From Lachnospiraceae bacterium (GTDB taxonomy: Bacteria; Bacillota; Clostridia; Lachnospirales; Lachnospiraceae), in the NCBI GenBank assembly GCA_014804655.1, contig JAAUZK010000043.1, forward strand, positions 1 through 64,000: a DNA stretch of 64,000 nucleotides. Direction: 5' to 3'. This document shows positions 47,501 through 57,201 of the stretch, one piece after another. Made by a program: the position numbers and the translations under genes. A model generated the notes under the pieces. It was not told the origin of the DNA. It saw only the letters and a program-made list of their open reading frames with translations, and did no database searches. Position 1 is the first letter of the stretch, and each line of letters opens with the position of its first letter.

Positions 47501-47589
47501 ATGCTCTGCTTTACGGGGCGCATAATAACACGAATGATTTTGCCTTCTTGGACCATACTATAGTTAATATGGAAAAGGAGGCAATTTGC

Positions 47590-48582
47590 ATGAAAATAGC
47601 TTTTTTTAGTACAAAACCTTACGATAAAATCTGGTTTGAGCCGATGGGAAAAGAATACGGCTTTGACATCCGGTTTTATGAAGTCCCTTTTCAAGAGGAG
47701 ACGATTACGCTGGCAAGGGGATATGATGCCGTCTGTATTTTTGTCAATGATTATGTCAATGAACAGATGATACAGCAGCTTTATGAGATGAAAGTCAAAG
47801 CAGTTCTGCTGCGTAGTGCGGGTTTTAATCATGTGGATGTGAAAGCGGCGGAGGATAAAATCGTGATCCTGCGAGTGCCCAGCTATTCCCCGGAAGCGGT
47901 GGCGGAGTTTGCCATGGGTATGATACTGACGGTGAATCGATATACTCACAAGGCTTATAACAGAACAAGAGAGTTCAATATGAGCCTGAACGGATTGATG
48001 GGGGTGGATCTGTACCGGAAGACGGCGGGAATTATCGGCACGGGTAAGATCGGACAGGCGATGATACGGATATGCAACGGTTTTGGGATGCGGGTGCTGG
48101 CATATGATCTGTATCCGAACTCCAAGCTGGATGTGGAGTATGTATCGCTGGACGAATTAATGTCGAGTGCAGACCTGATCTCTTTGCACTGTCCGCTTAC
48201 ATCGGAGACGAAACATCTTGTCAACCGGGAGACGATAGAACACATGAAGCAGGGTGTGTATCTGGTCAACACGTCGAGAGGCGGTCTGATCGATACCGAT
48301 GCTCTGATAGACGGATTGGTGGCAGGTAAGTTTGGCGGAGTAGGGCTTGATGTCTATGAAGAAGAAGAGGGGATTTTCTATGAGGATAAATCGGGAGAGA
48401 TCATGCGGGATGAGAATCTGGCCCGTCTGATGACTTTTCCGAATGTGCTGATTACTTCCCATATGGGATTTTTTACGAAAGAGGCGATGCAGGCGATCGC
48501 CCGGGTAACGCTTGAAAATGCATATGCGCTGGAAAACGGTCTTCCACTGGTGAATAAAGTAGGTACTGAGGCGGTGAAGTAA
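47590..48582 (+). CDS. ldhA: D-lactate dehydrogenase (2-hydroxyacid dehydrogenase family)
   Basis: 330 residues: catalytic-domain RSAGFNHVD, Rossmann GIIGTGKIGQAM (about 150-161), Arg in NTSRGGLID, Glu in LDVYEEEEG and catalytic His in ITSHMGFF. This matches fermentative D-LDH (pyruvate + NADH to D-lactate). RBS AAAGGAGG lies eight bases before the ATG. A terminator overlaps its 3' end. Confidence 0.9.
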   Translation: MKIAFFSTKPYDKIWFEPMGKEYGFDIRFYEVPFQEETITLARGYDAVCIFVNDYVNEQMIQQLYEMKVKAVLLRSAGFNHVDVKAAEDKIVILRVPSYSPEAVAEFAMGMILTVNRYTHKAYNRTREFNMSLNGLMGVDLYRKTAGIIGTGKIGQAMIRICNGFGMRVLAYDLYPNSKLDVEYVSLDELMSSADLISLHCPLTSETKHLVNRETIEHMKQGVYLVNTSRGGLIDTDALIDGLVAGKFGGVGLDVYEEEEGIFYEDKSGEIMRDENLARLMTFPNVLITSHMGFFTKEAMQAIARVTLENAYALENGLPLVNKVGTEAVK

Positions 48583-48608
48583 CTGCGCCTCAGTACCGGC
48601 TTCTTTTG
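48562..48608 (+). terminator. Terminator overlapping the ldhA stop
   Basis: Perfect 12-base arms GGTACTGAGGCG (48562-48573) and CGCCTCAGTACC (48586-48597), then GGCTTCTTTTG. Confidence 0.8.
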
Positions 48609-48683
48609 TGTGACAGTCCTTGAATATTGTCACAAGATACGTTAAAATAAGTATAGTGATATATAAAAGGAGCCGCGGAGGAG

Positions 48684-49154
48684 TTGGGGACAGCATATCA
48701 GATCAGAAATGCATATCGTGAAGAGTGGCAGGATGCCATGGCTCTGGCATGGAAAACGTTTCTACGCTTTGAGGCAGATGTCTATTCACCGGAAGGTGTG
48801 AAGAATTTCGAGAATTTCATTACGGACTCCACACTGTATCGAATGTTTGTCATGGGAGCGTATCAGATGTTTGTGGCCGTGGATCACGGCAGGCTTGTGG
48901 GCATGATCACACTCCGCGATACAACGCATATTTCGCTTCTTTTCGTGGATGAAGCATATCACAGGCAGGGAATCGGACGCGGGTTGATCGGATATCTGTC
49001 TGATTATCTGCGGACGGAAGTGGGTGCCGAGCGTGTGACGGTTAATTCGTCACCTTACGGGGTCGGGTTCTATCACAAGATGGGCTTTCGGGATATTCGC
49101 CCCGAGGAAACAAAGGATGGCATTATTTACACACCGATGGAATTTATTTTGTAA
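48684..49154 (+). CDS. GNAT-family acetyltransferase
   Basis: 156 residues: a GNAT fold with the acetyl-CoA loop VDEAYHRQGIGRGLIGYL (about 91-108) and the C-terminal NSSPYGVGFYHKMGFR. The start appears to be TTG, preceded by AAAAGGAG about ten bases away; no better ATG exists before the conserved region. Substrate unknown. It lies 15 bases before the HD-GYP gene and is likely co-transcribed. Confidence 0.85.
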   Translation: MGTAYQIRNAYREEWQDAMALAWKTFLRFEADVYSPEGVKNFENFITDSTLYRMFVMGAYQMFVAVDHGRLVGMITLRDTTHISLLFVDEAYHRQGIGRGLIGYLSDYLRTEVGAERVTVNSSPYGVGFYHKMGFRDIRPEETKDGIIYTPMEFIL

Positions 49155-49169
49155 GATGTGAGGTTTCGT

Positions 49170-50426
49170 ATGGAGTATATTAAGAGCAAAGATATTTTTC
49201 TGCTGATGCGTGATGTTTTGAAGCTGATCCATCCCAGACCCATGGAGCATGGATCCAGAGTGGCGTACATAGTTTATATGATGTTGAAAGACGAGGGTAA
49301 GTACGAGGAATTCGAACTTGCCGATATTGTCATGACTGCTGCCCTGCATGACATCGGCGCATATAGGACGGAACGGGGCAAGATCAACGATATGCTGCGC
49401 TATGAATCCAGAGAGAGTATGGCACACTGTATATACGGGTATCTGTTCTTTAAATATCTGTCTCCCGTGCCGGATCTGGCTAAGGTGATCATGTATCATC
49501 ACATGGATTATGAACAGCTTCAGAAAGTGGATTATGAGTATAAGGAGATCGCCGCATATGTCAATATTGCGGAGAAAATGGATATCTATTTCTCATCTAT
49601 GGGAAGTCAGTTCGATATGCATATGTTTCAGAAGCAGGCAGGCACTAAACTGTCTTCAGAAGGACTGCTTCAGTTCTATCAATGTCAGGAAAGGTATGAT
49701 GTTTTCGGGAAACTGAGCAGCGGGGAGTATAAGAAAGAGTTGGATGATATCGTAGAGTATATGATCTTTTCCAATGAGGATAAGAAAAAATTCCTGGAGA
49801 TGTTAATGTACTGTTTCGGATTCCGAAGCAAGAGGATGGTAGTGGATAATATTACCACTATCTGCGTGTGTGAAGATATAGCGGAGGAGATGATGATGCC
49901 GCCGATCGAGAAGGAGCTCCTCTATTACGGCACGCTGGTTCATGATATTGGTATGCTGGCGATTCCGCAGGAGATCGTTGATGCACCCCGCAAGCTGGAG
50001 AAGGAAGAGATCCGACTTCTCAGAACGCATGTGGAGGTGGCGGGCAAAATACTGGGACACAGGATGAAAAGTGAAGTGGTCAGCATTGCTCTGGCACATC
50101 ATGAGAGAGGAGACGGCAGCGGATATCCGCTTCGATTGAAGGATATGCAGATGAATTCTCCGCAGAGAATCCTGCAGGTAGCCGATGTCGTTACGGCACT
50201 TGTCAATAAGAGGAGCTATCGCGATGACCTGCCTAAGGAAAAGGTAATCAGTATTCTGAGCGAGGAGGCGGCCAAGAACCGATTGAAGCGACAGGTGGTC
50301 GTTACGTTTGTAAAATCGTATGACCGGATTATGAAGCATGTCAGACAAGAATCAGCCGAAATTCTTAAGATGTACGAGACGATAAACAGGCAATATGAAC
50401 TGATCAGTACGAAGTATAAAATATAG
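49170..50426 (+). CDS. HD-GYP c-di-GMP phosphodiesterase with an extra HD domain
   Basis: 418 residues, no membrane segment. The first HD domain (about 20-140, HGSRVAYIVY, ALHDIGAYRTERGK, MYHHMDY) lacks GYP. The second is a full HD-GYP (about 240-400): LVHDIGMLAIPQEIVD, RTHVEVAGKIL and AHHERGDGSGYPLRL. It should hydrolyse c-di-GMP, opposing the GGDEF protein two genes downstream. The start is ATG 49170, with GAGG six bases upstream. Confidence 0.9.
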   Translation: MEYIKSKDIFLLMRDVLKLIHPRPMEHGSRVAYIVYMMLKDEGKYEEFELADIVMTAALHDIGAYRTERGKINDMLRYESRESMAHCIYGYLFFKYLSPVPDLAKVIMYHHMDYEQLQKVDYEYKEIAAYVNIAEKMDIYFSSMGSQFDMHMFQKQAGTKLSSEGLLQFYQCQERYDVFGKLSSGEYKKELDDIVEYMIFSNEDKKKFLEMLMYCFGFRSKRMVVDNITTICVCEDIAEEMMMPPIEKELLYYGTLVHDIGMLAIPQEIVDAPRKLEKEEIRLLRTHVEVAGKILGHRMKSEVVSIALAHHERGDGSGYPLRLKDMQMNSPQRILQVADVVTALVNKRSYRDDLPKEKVISILSEEAAKNRLKRQVVVTFVKSYDRIMKHVRQESAEILKMYETINRQYELISTKYKI

Positions 50427-50531
50427 TTTTAGGGGTTACATGAAAATTTGTAAATTTTTTTTGCAAATTTTGTAGCTTTTTTGTATGCTTTTGTAATATA
50501 ATAGAGTCATGTATATAGGAGTGAGACTGTT

Positions 50532-51221
50532 ATGGGAAAGTTTTTTGATCTGGACAGTCCTGTCATGAGGTTTTTGAACCGAGTGGCAGACCTGCTGATC
50601 CTCAACATATTGGTTATCATCTGCTGCATACCGGTTATTACGGCGGGACCTGCATTTACGGCTATGCATTATGTGATATTGAAGATGATAAGGGGTGAAG
50701 AAGGGTATCTGATTAGAGGCTTTTTCAAATCATTCGCTCGGAATTTTAAACAGGCCGTGTTAATCTGGCTTCTGATGCTTTTGGTGATAGTGGTCTATGT
50801 TGGGGATTCACTGATCTTTAATTATTCGGGAGTCGCATTTCCGAAACCGCTTGTAATAGCGGTGGTTGTGGTGGGAGTCATTATATTTATGATAGCGATA
50901 TATGTATTCCCGTTGCTTGCCAGATTCGATAATACGATAAGGAATACGATCAAGAATGCGGCGCTTCTGGCTTTTGCCAATTTGCCGAAGACTCTGTTAA
51001 TGGCACTGTTTTACGTCCTGCCTTTTGTGATAGGCTATTTTTCGACATATTCCTATATATTTATCTTTATGTTCGGCATTTCGGTTCCTGCCTATGGCGC
51101 GGCGTGGCTGTACAGTGGTATTTTTAAAAAATTTGAGCCCGAGCCGGAGCAGGTATCGGATATGAATTTTTCGTTAAATGTAGAATGGGGAGAAGAGGAA
51201 AGTAATGGAAAGTCAGAATAG
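50532..51221 (+). CDS. YesL-like DUF624 membrane protein
   Basis: 229 residues with about five transmembrane helices. The family-typical N-terminus is FFDLDSPVMRFLNRVADLLILNILVIICCIPVITAGPAFTAMHYV, then FFKSFARNFKQA. Family function is unknown; many members sit in carbohydrate or sensor loci. Here it overlaps the GGDEF gene by 17 bases, so a partnership in signalling is possible. Upstream, TATAAT at 50497-50502 may be a -10 without a clear -35. Confidence 0.85.
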   Translation: MGKFFDLDSPVMRFLNRVADLLILNILVIICCIPVITAGPAFTAMHYVILKMIRGEEGYLIRGFFKSFARNFKQAVLIWLLMLLVIVVYVGDSLIFNYSGVAFPKPLVIAVVVVGVIIFMIAIYVFPLLARFDNTIRNTIKNAALLAFANLPKTLLMALFYVLPFVIGYFSTYSYIFIFMFGISVPAYGAAWLYSGIFKKFEPEPEQVSDMNFSLNVEWGEEESNGKSE

Positions 51222-52680
51222 GGCAGCTATAGCTTCTTGGATCGTTCCGGCAGCACTGCTGATGATTGTTGTCGTTGTCATGCTCTTTAATTTTTCAACA
51301 AAGAGTAGCGCGGAAGCGACGGATACGGTTTCAAGAAATATAATTAAATCAGCACAGAGTTACGGAGAGAGTTTCATGCATGAGATAGAGACTCTTGCTA
51401 AAGTGGCGCGTCCGGTCAAGGTTCTGTTGGAACAGGATGCGGCTTGGGATGCGACTCGTGCTACGAATATGGCGGGAATTTTAGATTCCTGTACGGAGTC
51501 GGGCAGGATTATTATCTGTAACGGTGAGGGAGTCGGAGTCGATCAGTCCGGTGAGGCGGTTTCTATCGGCAGTGAAGAGTATTTCCAGAATCTGTTGCAG
51601 AGTGACAGTCTGACATATATTTATTATGAAGAGCAGATTGTCGTAGTAGAGCGAATTGAAAGAGATAATGAAACAAATTATCTGCTGTTATTCTATCCTA
51701 TGACGAATTTTGATGGTTTGATGACCAAATCAGATTTTGATTCTGATTCTTTCCTGACGGTTGTGAGTTCGGAGGGAATGATCTTGGGAACGGCCGGAGC
51801 CAAGGACAGTAAGGTGTTGAAGGATGGCAATCTTATGGAGTCAATCAAGACGGAGAATGCCGATGCTGCACGCGCGATTCGGAATCGACTGGATAACGGC
51901 TCCCGTGGAACATCTGCCGTAACGGTTGGCGGAGAGAGCCATCTGCTGGCATATGTGCCGCTTGGAATCAATCAGTGGGAAGTAATCTTAGGTGTCAGTC
52001 AGGGTTATGTGGACAAACAGGTCGGACTTCAGTGGAAGAACACGAAGGACATGATGTTATATCTGGTTATTGCTATCTTCGTATTTATCGCTATGGTGGT
52101 AATTATCAATATTATTGGTAAGATCCGCAATAACGAGAAGAAGAAAGAGCTGGAGGATAAGGCAGATACGGATCTGCTCACCGGACTGACTAATAAGCTG
52201 GCGACAGAGCGTAAGATCAAAGATTTCATGGCACAGAATCCGAATTCACAGTCAATGCTGTTTATATTGGACGTGGATAATTTCAAGAAGATTAATGATA
52301 CGATGGGGCATGCTTTCGGTGATGAAGTACTTCGTTCATTGGGACAGCAGATTGGTGCGATCTTCCGTGCTACCGACATTATCGGGCGTATCGGCGGTGA
52401 TGAGTTTATGATCTTCCTTAAGGGAGTGTCTGATGATGAGTCCATCCGGAAAGAAGCGAAGAAGGTAGAGAATTTCTTCCGTAACTTCCAGGCTGGTGAA
52501 TATGTGAAATATGCTGCTACAGCAAGTATCGGTGTGGCGATCTTCCCGCAGGAAGGCGATGATTTCGAGACATTGTATAAGGCGGCGGATCAGGGCTTGT
52601 ATAAGGCTAAGAAGCGTGGTAAGAACCAGCTGGCATTCTACCGTGATGAGTGGATGGAGCCTAAGAGCGAGCAGAATTAA
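51205..52680 (+). CDS. Sensor diguanylate cyclase with I-site
   Basis: 491 residues. A transmembrane helix (about 12-31), an extracellular PAS/Cache-like sensor (about 35-280), a second helix (about 284-305) and a GGDEF domain (about 320-485) with DLLTGLTNKLATE, LDVDNFKKINDTMGH, RATD I-site and RIGGDEF. It makes c-di-GMP and should be product-inhibited. Its start lies inside the YesL-like gene. Confidence 0.92.
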   Translation: MESQNRAAIASWIVPAALLMIVVVVMLFNFSTKSSAEATDTVSRNIIKSAQSYGESFMHEIETLAKVARPVKVLLEQDAAWDATRATNMAGILDSCTESGRIIICNGEGVGVDQSGEAVSIGSEEYFQNLLQSDSLTYIYYEEQIVVVERIERDNETNYLLLFYPMTNFDGLMTKSDFDSDSFLTVVSSEGMILGTAGAKDSKVLKDGNLMESIKTENADAARAIRNRLDNGSRGTSAVTVGGESHLLAYVPLGINQWEVILGVSQGYVDKQVGLQWKNTKDMMLYLVIAIFVFIAMVVIINIIGKIRNNEKKKELEDKADTDLLTGLTNKLATERKIKDFMAQNPNSQSMLFILDVDNFKKINDTMGHAFGDEVLRSLGQQIGAIFRATDIIGRIGGDEFMIFLKGVSDDESIRKEAKKVENFFRNFQAGEYVKYAATASIGVAIFPQEGDDFETLYKAADQGLYKAKKRGKNQLAFYRDEWMEPKSEQN

Positions 52681-52703
52681 GTAATTTGATATGAGTATGA
52701 TAT

Positions 52704-52735
52704 AGAGACGGCAGATGATCTGCCGTCTCTTTTTG
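52704..52735 (+). terminator. Terminator after the c-di-GMP group
   Basis: Perfect 11-base arms AGAGACGGCAG (52704-52714) and CTGCCGTCTCT (52720-52730) with a five-base loop and a T run. Confidence 0.9.
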
Positions 52736-52749
52736 TCTGTAAAAAATAG

Positions 52750-52779
52750 TTGACAATATACCCTAATGGGGTATATTAT
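52750..52779 (+). promoter_or_regulatory. Promoter with CsoR operator
   Basis: TTGACA (52750-52755) and TATTAT (52774-52779, 18-base spacer) surround the dyad TATACCC-TAATG-GGGTATA (52757-52775), the known CsoR-type operator. Copper-free CsoR would block RNA polymerase here, and Cu(I) would release it. Confidence 0.85.
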
Positions 52780-52833
52780 AAAAACTACAGAAAAGAAACA
52801 AAGTGTAATAAGATCGTATAGGGAGGGCAAGCT

Positions 52834-53145
52834 ATGGATGGAATGGAAAATATATGCGCGTGTTGTCATCATAAGAATACGCCGAGGGATACAAAGGAAC
52901 AGAAGAAGCTGCAGAATCGTATCAACCGAATTATCGGGCAGCTTAACGGAATCAAGAATATGATTGATGATAACAGATATTGCGGAGATATCCTGATTCA
53001 GATAGGTGCGGTGGAGAGTGCGCTGCAGAGTCTGGGGTATGTCGTTCTGGAGGAACATATGCAGACATGTGTGGTGGAGGAGATCGGAAAAGGCAATACG
53101 GAGATCATGGCGGAAGCCGTGGAATTGATCAAGAAGTTAAAGTAG
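52834..53145 (+). CDS. csoR: CsoR-family copper-sensing repressor
   Basis: 103 residues, all-helical: KLQNRINRIIGQLNGIKNMIDDNRYCGDILIQIGAVESAL, with the Cu(I) triad Cys (NRYC), His (LEEH) and Cys (MQTC). An extra N-terminal CxxCCHH-like CACCHHK is present. Its operator overlaps the promoter just upstream, and the copper ATPase gene is next (66 bases), so the pair forms a self-regulated copper-export operon. Confidence 0.93.
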   Translation: MDGMENICACCHHKNTPRDTKEQKKLQNRINRIIGQLNGIKNMIDDNRYCGDILIQIGAVESALQSLGYVVLEEHMQTCVVEEIGKGNTEIMAEAVELIKKLK

Positions 53146-53211
53146 ACTGTAACTGTGAAGATACTGAACAGTTACGAAATAAGACATTAGGAAAGGTATG
53201 ACGGAAGCGGA

Positions 53212-55779
53212 ATGAAAAGTGATAAATTCCAAGTAACGGGTATGACTTGCGCCGCATGCAGCGCGCATGTGGAGAAAGCGGCGGCAGGTGTGGCGGGAGT
53301 CGATAAGGTCAGCGTAAACCTGTTAATGAACAGTATGGTGGTGGAATATGATGAACCGGCAACGCCGCAGGTAATCTGCGCAGCAGTAGACGCGGCGGGA
53401 TACGGAGCTTCCCTTGCAGGAACAGAGGGCGCGGGCACAGTCGGCGGAACAGACGGGAACGCACGAAGAGAGGCACTGGAGGATCGTGAAACACCCCGGA
53501 TAAGGCGCCGGCTTATTGCGTCGCTGTGTCTATTGCTGCCGCTTATGTATGTGTCCATGGGACATATGATGTGGGGATGGTATGTTCCCGCAGGGTTGGC
53601 CGAGAATCCCTGGGCTATCGCATTGTATCAATTATTATTGACCGGAATGGTCATGATGATTAATCAGAAATTTTTTATCAACGGATTTCAGGGACTCTTG
53701 CACAAAGCTCCCAATATGGACACATTAGTGGCGATGGGAAGCGGTGCGGCGTTCGTGTACAGCACGGCAGTCATGTTCCGGATGGGGTCTTACATGGGTG
53801 ATCGGGAGATGGCGGCACACTGTCTGCACGATATGTATTTCGAGTCAGCAGCGATGATTCTGGCATTGATTACAGTGGGCAAGATGTTGGAGGCGTACAG
53901 CAAGGGTAAGACAACCAACGCCATCAAAAGTCTGATGGATCTGGCTCCCAAGACGGCGCATGTGATACGAAACGGAGAGGAGATTACGGTGCCGGCGGAA
54001 GAGGTCATGGTCGGAGAGATTTTTATTGTGAAACCGGGGGAGAGTATTCCCGTAGACGGTGAGGTGCAGGAGGGCGAGAGCGCAGTGGATGAGTCGGCGC
54101 TGACGGGAGAGAGCCTGCCGGTAGATAAGCATGCGGGAGACCGTGTGAGTGCGGCAACACTGAACAAGAACGGGTCGTTGACCTGCAAAGCTGTGCGTGT
54201 GGGTAAGGATACCACTTTACAACAGATCATAGATATGGTAGAGAATGCCGTAGCGACCAAAGCACCCATCGCTCAGATTGCGGATAAGGTTTCGGGCGTG
54301 TTTGTACCGGTAGTTATGTTGTTAGCGCTTATAACCGGTATTCTGTGGCTGGCGGCAGGTGCGGGTGTGGGCAAAGCTTTGTCCTATGCCATCAGCGTGC
54401 TTGTGATCAGCTGCCCGTGCTCGCTGGGGCTTGCCACGCCGGTAGCGATCATGGTCGGCAACGGTATGGGTGCGAGACACGGTATTTTGTTTAAAAACGC
54501 AGTGGCGTTGGAACATGCGGGAAGGACGGATTTCGTCGTGCTGGATAAGACCGGTACCGTTACGGAAGGAAGCCCTGCGGTGACAGCGGTGCGGCCGGCG
54601 CAGGGCGTATCCGAGCGTGAACTGCTACAGGTGGCGGCCGCACTGGAGAGTAAGAGTGAACACCCGTTAGCGAAGGCAATCTGTGAACGTGCCGAGGCAG
54701 ATCAGCTTCAGGTACAGTCGGCGGAAAACTTCCGTGCACTTCCGGGCTGGGGCGTGGAGGGGCTGCTTAACGGCATGACCGCGGTGGGCGGCAACAGTGC
54801 GCTTCTTGCCGAACGCGGGCTTCTTACGGATGATATGCGAAGAGCAGGTGAGGAGACGGCGGAAGAAGGCAGAACACCGCTGTATTTCGCGGTCGGAGAC
54901 AGGCTTATGGGTATGATTGCAGTCGCGGATGTGGTGAAATCGGACAGCGCACAGGCAGTCAATGAGCTGCGCAATATGGGTGTACAGGTAGTTATGCTGA
55001 CCGGAGATAACAGGCGGACAGCGCAGACGATCGGAAGGCAGGTAGGCATTACGGCAATTGTGTCGGATGTTCTGCCGAATGATAAGGAAGCGGTAGTCAG
55101 AAAGTTGTCCGAATACGGACGCGTTGCCATGGTCGGGGATGGGATTAACGATGCGCCGGCGCTCACCAGAGCGGATGTAGGGATTGCCATAGGCGCCGGA
55201 GCGGACGTGGCGCTGGAGGCGGCGGATATCGTATTGATGAAGTCCAGACTGACCGATGTTTCGGCGGCAATCAGACTTTCCAGACAGGTACTTAAGAATA
55301 TTCATGAGAATCTGTTTTGGGCTTTTTTTTACAACTGCATAGGTATTCCGCTGGCGGCGGGAATACTTGTTCCCGCACTGGGAATCAGCTTAAACCCGAT
55401 GTTTGCGGCAGCGGCGATGAGCCTGTCCAGCTTCTGCGTGGTGACCAATGCCCTGCGGCTTAACCTGTTTGCGGTACAGTCAGACAGGCGTGACAGGAAG
55501 AAGAAAGAAGTTCCGATGCCGGAATTTATAATAAATAAAAATAAGAAAAACAAGGAGGAAAACAAAATGGTTAAAACATTGGAGATTGAGGGTATGATGT
55601 GTGCGCACTGTCAGGCGCATGTTCAGAAAGCTTTGGAGGGCGTGGAAGGTGTGACTCAGGTGGTTGTCAGCTTGGAGGAGAATAAGGCTACCGTAACCGC
55701 CGATACCGAGATTGCGGATCAGAAGCTGATTGATGCCGTGACGGAGAGCGGATATAAAGTACTGACATGCGGAGCGTAA
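53212..55779 (+). CDS. copA: Copper-exporting P1B-type ATPase with C-terminal CopZ domain
   Basis: 855 residues. The N-terminal HMA domain has [11 protein letters not shown] (about 7-17). It is followed by eight transmembrane helices with [11 protein letters not shown] (CPC near 402), DESALTGES, phosphorylation DKTGT (Asp near 445), [17 protein letters not shown] and [11 protein letters not shown] in the last helix. After about residue 765 a Lys/Asn-rich linker ([12 protein letters not shown]) leads in frame into a complete 70-residue second HMA domain with [11 protein letters not shown]. That domain has its own Shine-Dalgarno and ATG (see nested feature). It exports Cu(I) from the cytoplasm. 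Confidence 0.93.
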   Translation: MKSDKFQVTGMTCAACSAHVEKAAAGVAGVDKVSVNLLMNSMVVEYDEPATPQVICAAVDAAGYGASLAGTEGAGTVGGTDGNARREALEDRETPRIRRRLIASLCLLLPLMYVSMGHMMWGWYVPAGLAENPWAIALYQLLLTGMVMMINQKFFINGFQGLLHKAPNMDTLVAMGSGAAFVYSTAVMFRMGSYMGDREMAAHCLHDMYFESAAMILALITVGKMLEAYSKGKTTNAIKSLMDLAPKTAHVIRNGEEITVPAEEVMVGEIFIVKPGESIPVDGEVQEGESAVDESALTGESLPVDKHAGDRVSAATLNKNGSLTCKAVRVGKDTTLQQIIDMVENAVATKAPIAQIADKVSGVFVPVVMLLALITGILWLAAGAGVGKALSYAISVLVISCPCSLGLATPVAIMVGNGMGARHGILFKNAVALEHAGRTDFVVLDKTGTVTEGSPAVTAVRPAQGVSERELLQVAAALESKSEHPLAKAICERAEADQLQVQSAENFRALPGWGVEGLLNGMTAVGGNSALLAERGLLTDDMRRAGEETAEEGRTPLYFAVGDRLMGMIAVADVVKSDSAQAVNELRNMGVQVVMLTGDNRRTAQTIGRQVGITAIVSDVLPNDKEAVVRKLSEYGRVAMVGDGINDAPALTRADVGIAIGAGADVALEAADIVLMKSRLTDVSAAIRLSRQVLKNIHENLFWAFFYNCIGIPLAAGILVPALGISLNPMFAAAAMSLSSFCVVTNALRLNLFAVQSDRRDRKKKEVPMPEFIINKNKKNKEENKMVKTLEIEGMMCAHCQAHVQKALEGVEGVTQVVVSLEENKATVTADTEIADQKLIDAVTESGYKVLTCGA
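55567..55779 (+). CDS. copZ: CopZ copper chaperone, possible internal translation product
   Basis: 70 residues from an internal ATG in the copA frame, with AAGGAGG (55552-55558) eight bases upstream, as good as any site in the window. The product starts exactly where free CopZ proteins start ([19 protein letters not shown]) and has the usual CopZ length and MxCxxC motif. The linker in front is A-rich, like former intergenic DNA. So the cell may make both a CopA-CopZ fusion and free CopZ. Independent translation is inferred. Confidence 0.6.
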   Translation: MVKTLEIEGMMCAHCQAHVQKALEGVEGVTQVVVSLEENKATVTADTEIADQKLIDAVTESGYKVLTCGA

Positions 55780-56028
55780 CACGGTGGAGTTTGTGTATGC
55801 GGTTTTACGTGCTTTGTTAAATGTGTATAGTAAAAACTCAATTTCTTAGTCAACTTGTCTAATGAAGTAAAAATCAGTTGATAAAGTAAGCAATTTCTAC
55901 AATGGAACGCAAAATCTTTGTGAAATAATGGCATAGCAAACATGAGAAAAGTTCGCTATACTAATTTCAGAATCAATTTTCGGTGAGCGATTATTGATAG
56001 AATAAAAAAACAAAAGTAGGAGGCAATC

Positions 56029-57138
56029 ATGGCAAGTTTATCATTAAAGAACGTCTGCAAAGTTTATCCGAACGGCTTTGAGGCAGTAAAAGATTTCAAT
56101 CTTGAAATCGCAGATCAGGAATTCATTATTTTCGTAGGACCTTCAGGTTGTGGTAAATCTACAACACTTCGTATGATCGCAGGTCTGGAAGACATTTCTT
56201 CCGGCGAACTGAAGATCGGTGACAGAGTAGTAAACGATGTAGAGCCTAAAGACAGAGATATCGCAATGGTATTCCAGAACTACGCTCTGTATCCTCATAT
56301 GTCTGTATATGACAATATGGCATTCGGTCTTAAGTTAAGAAAAGTTCCGAAGGACGAGATCGATAAGATGGTTAAAGAGGCAGCTAAGATCCTTGACCTG
56401 ACAGCACTTCTTGATCGTAAGCCGAAGGCTCTGTCCGGCGGTCAGAGACAGCGTGTAGCTATGGGTCGTGCAATCGTTCGTAATCCTAAGGTATTCCTGA
56501 TGGATGAGCCGCTGTCCAACTTGGACGCTAAACTTCGTGTACAGATGCGTGTTGAGATCTCCAAATTACATCAGAGATTAGGCACCACGATCATCTATGT
56601 AACACATGACCAGACAGAGGCTATGACACTTGGTACAAGAATCGTTGTTATGAAAGACGGCGTGGTTCAGCAGGTAGATACACCTCAGAACTTATATCAG
56701 AAGCCTCAGAACCTGTTCGTAGCAGGATTCATGGGATCTCCTCAGATGAACTTCCTTGATGCCGTTGTTGAGGTAAGCGGCGATACAGCAAGTTTGAAGG
56801 TAGCTGGTAAGACAATTCCGCTTCCGGCGGCTAAGTCTAAGAAACTGATTGATGGCGGTTACGCAGGTAAGACTGTAACATTCGGTATCCGGCCTGAGGA
56901 TGTGTATGATTCCGAGGCATTTATTGCGTCAGCTAAGTGCGTATTCGAGTCTACGATCAAGGTTTACGAACTACTTGGTGCAGAAGTTTACTTATACTTT
57001 GATCTTGCTGAGTTCCCGATTACAGCCAGAGTAGATTCCCGTACAACAGCAAGACCGGGTGATACAGTTAAGTTTGCTTTTGATGTTGAGAAGATTCATG
57101 TATTCGACAAAGCAACAGAGCAGACCATCACCAACTAA
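56029..57138 (+). CDS. msmX: Multi-sugar ABC transporter ATPase (MsmX/UgpC family)
   Basis: 369 residues: Walker A GPSGCGKSTT (about 38), signature LSGGQRQRVAMGRAI (about 134), Walker B VFLMDEPLSNLDAKLR, H-loop THDQTEAM, then the MalK-type C-terminal OB regulatory domain (IRPEDVYD). It energises CUT1 sugar importers; no permease genes are near, so it likely serves several importers. Codon choice is notably uniform (highly expressed style). RBS GTAGGAGG precedes the ATG. Confidence 0.93.
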   Translation: MASLSLKNVCKVYPNGFEAVKDFNLEIADQEFIIFVGPSGCGKSTTLRMIAGLEDISSGELKIGDRVVNDVEPKDRDIAMVFQNYALYPHMSVYDNMAFGLKLRKVPKDEIDKMVKEAAKILDLTALLDRKPKALSGGQRQRVAMGRAIVRNPKVFLMDEPLSNLDAKLRVQMRVEISKLHQRLGTTIIYVTHDQTEAMTLGTRIVVMKDGVVQQVDTPQNLYQKPQNLFVAGFMGSPQMNFLDAVVEVSGDTASLKVAGKTIPLPAAKSKKLIDGGYAGKTVTFGIRPEDVYDSEAFIASAKCVFESTIKVYELLGAEVYLYFDLAEFPITARVDSRTTARPGDTVKFAFDVEKIHVFDKATEQTITN

Positions 57139-57151
57139 TTAGAATGATTTC

Positions 57152-57182
57152 AAAGGGGATGCCTAGGCATCCCCTTTATTTT
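57152..57182 (+). terminator. Terminator after msmX
   Basis: Perfect 13+13 palindrome AAAGGGGATGCCT/AGGCATCCCCTTT (57152-57177), then ATTTTG. Confidence 0.9.
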
Positions 57183-57201
57183 GTAGAAGAGAGGTTACTA
57201 T

